Origin: Paramyrothecium sp. XJ0827
Taxonomy: Eukaryota > Ascomycota > Sordariomycetes > Hypocreales > Stachybotryaceae
Direction: 5' to 3'
Length of the DNA: 64,000 bases
Assembly: GCA_020881915.1 (NCBI GenBank)
Contig: JAJFPB010000002.1
Location: forward strand, 6,386,938-6,450,937
The translations under genes were made by a program, and so were the position numbers. Positions 59,401-64,000 of this stretch are shown one piece after another. Numbering within the stretch: the stretch's first letter is position 1; every line of letters starts with the position of its first letter. The notes beneath the pieces were generated by a model. It made no database searches. It was not told the DNA's origin and saw only the letters and a list, made by a program, of their open reading frames with translations.

Positions 59401-61254
59401 CGAGGGACAGAGTTTCGTGGTCAACAGTCGAAGGTGATCCGGGCCATCATCGCGGGGAAACGCCGATTATCCAGATCACAAGCACGGGTGGAGGCAAGAG
59501 TTTGTCGTTCATGTTGCCGGCATATTGTTCACCAGAGGGGACAACGATCGTTGTAGTGCCATTGGTTGCATTGCAGGAAGATTTACATAAACGTTGCACG
59601 GAGTTCCAAATTACGTCCCATATATGGAACAGCCAGCAGGGAACGCCGACAGCAAGCATAGTTTTCGTGACGCCCGAGTCAGCGGTGACGGGCGGGTTCC
59701 GAGATTACGTCAACCGATTGCAAAACCAGGGTGTTTTGGACCGAGTGATTTTAGAAGAGTGCCACACATTAATGGATGGCAGCGCAACGTTCCGGCCAAA
59801 GTTAAGCGAAGTCGGAAAGGTGGTTCGGGAGTGGGGTGTGCAGCGGGTATTTTTAACAGCCACGATGGGCCCGGACGAGATGGTCGAGTTTTACAAGGTG
59901 GCGGCGATCCAGCCCGGGCGGGAGGTAGTGTTTCGAAGCAAAACAACACGACGCAACATACGGTACAGCGTCATCAAGGTGGAGCATAGGAGTAATAAAG
60001 CAAGGGGCAAAGGGAAGGCACATTGGAGGCAAGAGGAAGAGGAGGCACAGATGGCAGAAGATAAGAGGATCAAAGAGGTTGTAGAAGCATGGATCCGTGG
60101 AGGACACGACGGCAAGGTGATCATTTATGGCGGGTCAGTGGAACGGGTGAAGAGGTTAGGGGAGATGTTTGGTTGTGGCACATATTACAACAAGGTCGAC
60201 ACAAAGGAGGGCAAGAAGGAACGGTTACAGATGTGGATGATGGGAGAGAGAATTATAGTGGCAACGAACGCATTAGGGATGGGAATCGATATACCCGACA
60301 TAAGGTTGGTAGTGCATGGATGGATGCCGAGGCGAATTCGAGATTACGTACAGGAGAGCGGGCGAGCGGGACGAGACGGGCAAGTCAGCGATGCGGTTGT
60401 TATTTGCCGGGGTTGAAACAAGATAAGCAAGAGGCCGAGAGGCGGCAAAAGGCAAAGGCCGAGCAGAGCGGGTGGTGTAAGGAAGAAAGAGAGGAGAGAA
60501 GTGTGGATTACGTGGAGAGGGAGGAATGCCGGCGAAAGATATTGGATATGTCGATGGATGGTCGAACGGATCGAGAGGGGTGTGAAGAAGGTGAAGAGCA
60601 ATGCGATGTTTGCGGACGAATAGAAGAAAAGTTGGACAACCAAAGCCAAGACCAAGGCCAAGACCAAGACGAAGTCGAATACGCAGAGGCACAAATAGCG
60701 TTCGACCGGCAGAGACGAGATATTGCATTCCAAGAGTGGCAAAGCAGGAAGCAAATGATGGAGGAAACGGCGATGGCGAGCGAGTTGGAGGGTTATTTGG
60801 AAAGTTGGGCAGAGTGTTGTGCGATTTGCCGGATGGGGATGAGGCAGATGAGCACAGAATGGAAGAGTGCCCGTTAAAGGGTACGGCAGGGTACAGAGAG
60901 GTGAGCGGGGTTATGGCAAGGATAGAAGAGGAGATGTTTCGAAAGCGAGGGTTTGAACCGTACAGCGGTTGTTTTGGGTGTGGGTTGCCATACAAGGTTT
61001 GTAATGGATGGAAGGTAATGGATGATGACGGGGAGATACGAGAAGATACAGGAGGGAAATGTCAGTATGAAGGAGTATTGGCGCGGTTTTACGGGGCAGC
61101 CGTTTGTATTTTCCAGGATAAGGTCAAGGGGTTAAGTGGGCAAGAGAGAGAGTCGAGGGGTTTTATACATGGGCAGGAAGGAGGATTAAGTTATGGGGTG
61201 GGATGGAGACAAATGAGATGTGCCGGGGATTTGCAGAGTTATGTAAGTGGATAA
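56451..61254 (+). CDS. OrsD-domain RecQ-like telomere-linked-type helicase, frame broken
   Basis: About 1600 codons that would form one protein if seven single-base frame changes were absent (near 56889, 57981, 58757, 58918, 59454, 60409, 60835). N-terminus: OrsD-type paired C2H2-like fingers (LCNQCEHACIADEVQTHLRR; IRCNQCPYIVRREKHMRDH). Middle: about 800 residues without named domain but with WRHIAIAISNRYLGG, seen in related subtelomeric helicases. Motor, superfamily 2 / RecQ-like: motif I TSTGGGKSLSF (59481-59501), motif Ia VVVPLVALQEDL, FVTPESA, motif II EECH at 59754-59765 (the family norm is DECH), motif III LTATM, GMGIDIPDIRLVVH, motif VI QESGRAGRDG (60351-60380). C-terminus: Cys clusters CDVCG, CCAICRMG and GCFGCGLPYKVC, probably zinc-binding. 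Related helicases lie next to telomeres in several fungi; biological role uncertain. Base use is normal, without RIP, despite the RIP-mutated copy beside it. Confidence 0.88.
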
Positions 61255-61526
61255 TGGAAGAGGAGGAGTGAATAGAGCATTTAGTATAAAGAGAATAGAT
61301 ATTAGGGTTAGGGCGAGAATACAATTATTAGGGGTTGGTGTAGTAGTTATAGGTAGAGAGAGTTAGGGTATATTTGTAGTTTAGGTAGTAGTAGGGTTGG
61401 AATAAAGACATTAAAAAAAAAAAAAAAAAAAAAAAGAGCAAGGAAAACAGCGAAGGAATAAAGTGCCGTCCAAGAAAGAGGCAATGCCAGTAAGGCAGAA
61501 GAAGAAAGAGAGAATGAGAGAGTAGA
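61255..61526. other. 3' flank of helicase gene with AATAAA and poly(A)
   Basis: Contains ATTAGGGTTAGGGCGAG at 61301-61317 (two telomere-like hexamers). AATAAA at 61401-61406 is followed within seven bases by an uninterrupted run of 23 A (61413-61435). Confidence 0.75.
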
Positions 61527-61660
61527 TTAACAAGCCATCCGGGCAGAAAAAGAGCGGCATCAGTTAGGCGTAAAAAGGGTGGAGAGAGGGAGAGAAGGAA
61601 AGAGAGAGAAGAGTAACAAACCATCCGGGCAGGAAAAGAGCCGCGCCGGTCAGGCGTAAA
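61527..61660 (+). repeat. Pair of ACCATCCGGGCAGGAAAAGAG repeats
   Basis: Two 48-bp copies, 61527-61574 and 61613-61660 (spacing 86 bp), sharing CCATCCGGGCAG, AAAAGAGC and CAGGCGTAAA. The core GGAAAAGAGCC plus GC-rich stretch relates them to the units at 63201-63344 and 8383-8425. Confidence 0.78.
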
Positions 61661-61714
61661 TAAACGGGGAGAGGTATGCCCGTAGAGAGGAGTATTAGAT
61701 TGGATTGCAGCGCA

Positions 61715-62058
61715 GGTGTGGGCCGAAGAGGTGAAGAAGATAGTATTTAAGGCCAGGCGGTTTACGAGTTTCAGCGGGTGTTTTAATTGCGGGATGCCAC
61801 AGGGGATTTACCAGCAATGGGTGGCGGCAAAGGAGGACGAGGGGCATTTGCCCAGATATAAGGGAAGCAGTGCCAGTATAGAGGTGTATTAGAAAAGGTT
61901 TGGGGCGCGGGGTTAGGGTTTTACCACGACGAGACGATGGAAATAATAAAGGAGATGGGTATAATTGGGGAAGAAGAGGTGGACAAGTTTATATGGATAG
62001 GTAAGAAGGTAAGATGGGGCGGGCATGAGACAAATAATATATGTGTGGGGTTTATATA
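61715..62058 (+). pseudogene. C-terminal fragment of a second helicase
   Basis: Encodes a segment parallel to the last 115 or so residues of the 56451-61254 helicase: FTSFSGCFNCGMPQGIYQQW matches FEPYSGCFGCGLPYKVCNGW. After a one-base frame change near 61865, CQYRGVLEKVWGAGLGF matches CQYEGVLARFYGAAVCIF. The frame then runs to a TAA at about 62056. The two are clearly diverged, so this is the tail of another family member, not a local duplication. No motor domain precedes it. Confidence 0.75.
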
Positions 62059-62160
62059 AATTTGTAGATTATTATATAATAGAGGTTAGAAGAGATATAT
62101 AATTTTAGAGGGTTATAGGTATTATTATTTATACGGCGGAGTAGAGACAGTTAGGGTTAG

Positions 62161-62260
62161 GTTTAATTAATATGGTTAGGGTGAGGTTTAATTAATATGG
62201 TTAGGGTGAGGTTTAATTAATATGGTTAGGGTGAGGTTGCATTTATATGGTTAGGGTGAG
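62161..62260 (+). repeat. 25-bp array with telomere-like hexamer, four units
   Basis: Four tandem 25-bp units starting at 62161, 62186, 62211 and 62236, each containing ATATGGTTAGGGTGAG; the first three are identical (GTTTAATTAATATGG...). TTAGGG is embedded in every unit on the plus strand. Confidence 0.93.
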
Positions 62261-63200
62261 AAAGGTTGCCCATGTTTGCAGGCCATAGAGTAAGTGTGGA
62301 TAGTATGGTATAGTATGTAGAGACCAAGGAGTGTTAATAGATTAGGCGGGATTTGACGATAAAATCGAAACGTAGGCCCAGACCAATTAGTTTAAGATGG
62401 GAACAAGTCAATGAGAAGGGTTAGGGTAAGCAGATAATGAAGGGAGGAGGGCGGATAGTAGATTAGGTAAAGACAACGGGTTATTAGCAAAGGCAGCGGT
62501 AACAGAGAAGCCAGTGTTGTAGTGAAGATATAGAGATAGATAAATGGCGGCGTAGGTGAATACAACAGTTAGGTAGGAGGAGGCAGGCATGGCGTAGACG
62601 GCGAGAGTTATAGCAGCAGCAAGAAGGCAAGCAGTAGCCAAGATGGCGGTGACAGAGACAGTAGGCATTAGGTAAGATAAAAGAAGGGCCGTCAATAGAG
62701 TTAGCAGGCAAGAATTAAAACAAAAGAAGTCAGTAGAGAAGCAACGGACAATATAAGCAGGCAGGCAGGAAAGCAAGGGTTTAGCCAGGTAGGTAGAGAC
62801 AAGGATTAGAATAAATAGCCAAGACGAATAGCGGAGAGGTAAAGAGCAGCAAGAAAGGGTAAAAGAAGGAGGGAGGGGTAGATAGAGGGGTTAAGGTTTA
62901 TATAGGAAGAATAGAGAAGAAAAGTCGGATTACAGAATATACAAAGGCAGAAGTACAAAAGGGAAGGAAACAGCAGGGATTGCAATGTAATATAAGGCGG
63001 GCAGTTAGAAAAGAAGCAAGCAGCAGGCAGTTAGACCCACAATAAGTGATGTGCGGCCATGTGGAGGCGGGAGGATTTAGGGGATTAGTAGTAGAGGGCG
63101 GAACCGGACCGGGCGAATAGGGTTAAGGTTAAGGGGTAGAGATCGGAGGTCGGAGGTCAGAGGGAGAGGGAGGGAGGAGGGTTTAAATGGGTTAGGGTTA
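62261..63200. other. Subtelomere-like sequence without genes
   Basis: G/A-rich on the plus strand, with scattered GTTAGGGT motifs (62409-62430). A minus-strand open frame at 62776-62408 looks like membrane helices only because of its composition, and is not accepted as a gene. Confidence 0.5.
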
Positions 63201-63344
63201 ATAATTAAGGGCGACAGCAAGAAAAGAGCCAGGCCGGCGAGGCCATAGTTAGGGTTAGTTATAGAAGGGTTTTAGGGGAGAGTTAAAAAAGAGTTATAAA
63301 TAATTAAGGGCGACAGCGGGAAAAGAGCCAGGCCGGCGAGGCCA
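63201..63344 (+). repeat. GAAAAGAGCCAGGCCGGCGAGG repeat pair
   Basis: Two 45-bp copies (63201-63245 and 63300-63344) sharing ATAATTAAGGGCGACAGC and GAAAAGAGCCAGGCCGGCG. Two AT-shifted copies follow at about 63733-63777 and 63826-63872. The same unit occurs inverted at 8383-8425 behind the left helicase relic. Confidence 0.88.
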
Positions 63345-63395
63345 CAGTTAAGATTAGGGAGTAATTAGTAATAAGGTAAGATAGCAAGGGAAAGG

Positions 63396-63570
63396 GTTAG
63401 GGGAGGGGTTTATGGTGAGGGTTAGGGGAGGGGTTTATGGTGAGGGTTAGGGGAGGAGTTTATAGTGAGGGTTAGGGGAGGGGTTTATGGTGAGGGTTAG
63501 GGGAGGAGTTTATAGTGAGGGTTAGGGGAGGGGTTTATGGTGAGGGTTAGGGGAGGAGTTTAGGGTAATA
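63396..63570 (+). repeat. 25-bp telomere-like array, seven units
   Basis: Seven 25-bp units beginning at 63396, each GTTAGGGGAG followed by GGGTTTATGGTGAGG or the variant GAGTTTATAGTGAGG. After the second unit the two variants alternate, giving a 50-bp higher-order period. TTAGGGG occurs in each unit. Confidence 0.93.
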
Positions 63571-64000
63571 GTTAGGAAAAGTAATTAGTAATAAGGTAAG
63601 AGCGCGAGGGAAAGATTAAAAGATATAAAAAGAGATAATATAAGGGTTATAGAATTTAATAGTATATTTAATAAAATAAATAAAAGTAAAGAGTTATAAG
63701 TTAATAGTAGTTAGCATTAAAAAGAGCATATAAATAATTAAAGATAATAATTAGAAAAGAGTCAGGCCAGTGAGGCAAAAATAAAGTTATAAAAGGGTTT
63801 TAGAGAAGATTTAAAAAGAGTAATTTAGAATGAAGAGTAATAGCAGGAAACAAGCCAGGCAAGCAAGGCCACAATTAAAGTTATAGGGTTTTAAGATATA
63901 GAAGTCCATTATTAAAAGGCAGGAAATGAAGTGAAGTAATCAATTAAAATATAATAAATAAAGAGGCACCATAACCCGTTTAGCGCGGAGGGCGCCATTT
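63571..64000. other. AT-rich right edge
   Basis: Partly RIP-like sequence with two degenerate copies of the GAAAAGAGCC unit. No true telomeric array is reached; the last 40 bases are GC-richer. Confidence 0.5.

Noticed and set aside
60273..60995. Long minus-strand open frame (240 codons) and others at 56692-57375
   Set aside because: They are antisense shadows of the helicase coding sequence, with Pro/Ser/Leu composition expected from the complement.
62408..62776. Minus-strand open frame of 122 codons that looks like several membrane helices
   Set aside because: It lies in G/A-rich subtelomere-like repeat DNA; the opposite strand is C/T-rich and automatically reads as Leu/Ser/Ala. No homology or gene signals.
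63396..63570. Possible true telomere
   Set aside because: The units are 25 bp with only one TTAGGG each and unique sequence follows to 64000, so it is telomere-like, not a terminal array.
1..64000. Tyrosine-recombinase captain gene of a Starship-type giant element
   Set aside because: Suspected because of the patatin pseudogene, but no DUF3435-like sequence could be recognised on either strand.

Overview
The window is a repeat-rich, probably subtelomeric segment of a filamentous ascomycete (Pezizomycotina). The evidence is spliceosomal introns of 45-70 nt with GTAAGT-type donors, CTGAC or CTAAT branch sites and CAG/TAG acceptors; fungal gene families (Reg1-type PP1 regulator, Pho85-type and G1 cyclins, cerato-platanin, OrsD-domain RecQ-like helicase); and extreme C-to-T / G-to-A decay of repeated DNA, typical of repeat-induced point mutation (RIP). 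The species cannot be named from the sequence alone.

Layout. 1-13.4 kb is an AT-rich block with a RIP-mutated chromovirus-type Ty3/Gypsy element (111-8127, 623-bp LTRs), then a RIP-destroyed RecQ-like telomere-linked-type helicase on the minus strand with its telomere-like 3' flank. 13.9-15.8 kb is a patatin-like pseudogene. 16-25 kb is a nest of dead transposons in which a Ty1/Copia element (17561-24251) joins two unrelated Pogo-superfamily remnants. 25-45.6 kb is the GC-normal gene island: Reg1-like gene, a three-exon cysteine-rich secreted peptide gene, a membrane protein, a broken G1 cyclin, a Pogo element with perfect 41-bp TIRs, a second membrane protein, a decayed Pho85-type cyclin, a multi-exon gene of unknown function, a piggyBac element, a cerato-platanin gene and a two-exon orphan. 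45.7-51 kb is a second Pogo type followed by minisatellites. 51.1-54.2 kb is a truncated inverted copy of the left Gypsy element. 54.6-56.05 kb is a RIP-mutated copy of the first third of a helicase gene, and 56.45-61.25 kb is the un-mutated helicase gene itself. 61.3-64 kb is its telomere-like 3' flank with a second helicase tail and 25-bp arrays carrying TTAGGG.

How it fits together. The two helicase modules point outward, left one leftward and right one rightward. Both are followed by the same family of 3' repeats (a GAAAAGAGCC-containing unit plus telomere-like units in matching orientation). This looks like two subtelomeric ends about 45 kb apart, flanking a small gene island rich in pseudogenes and secreted proteins. 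The right helicase shows all expected domains, but its frame is broken at seven single-base sites, mostly homopolymers, so it is either a young pseudogene or a consensus error. No rRNA, tRNA or CRISPR array was recognised.
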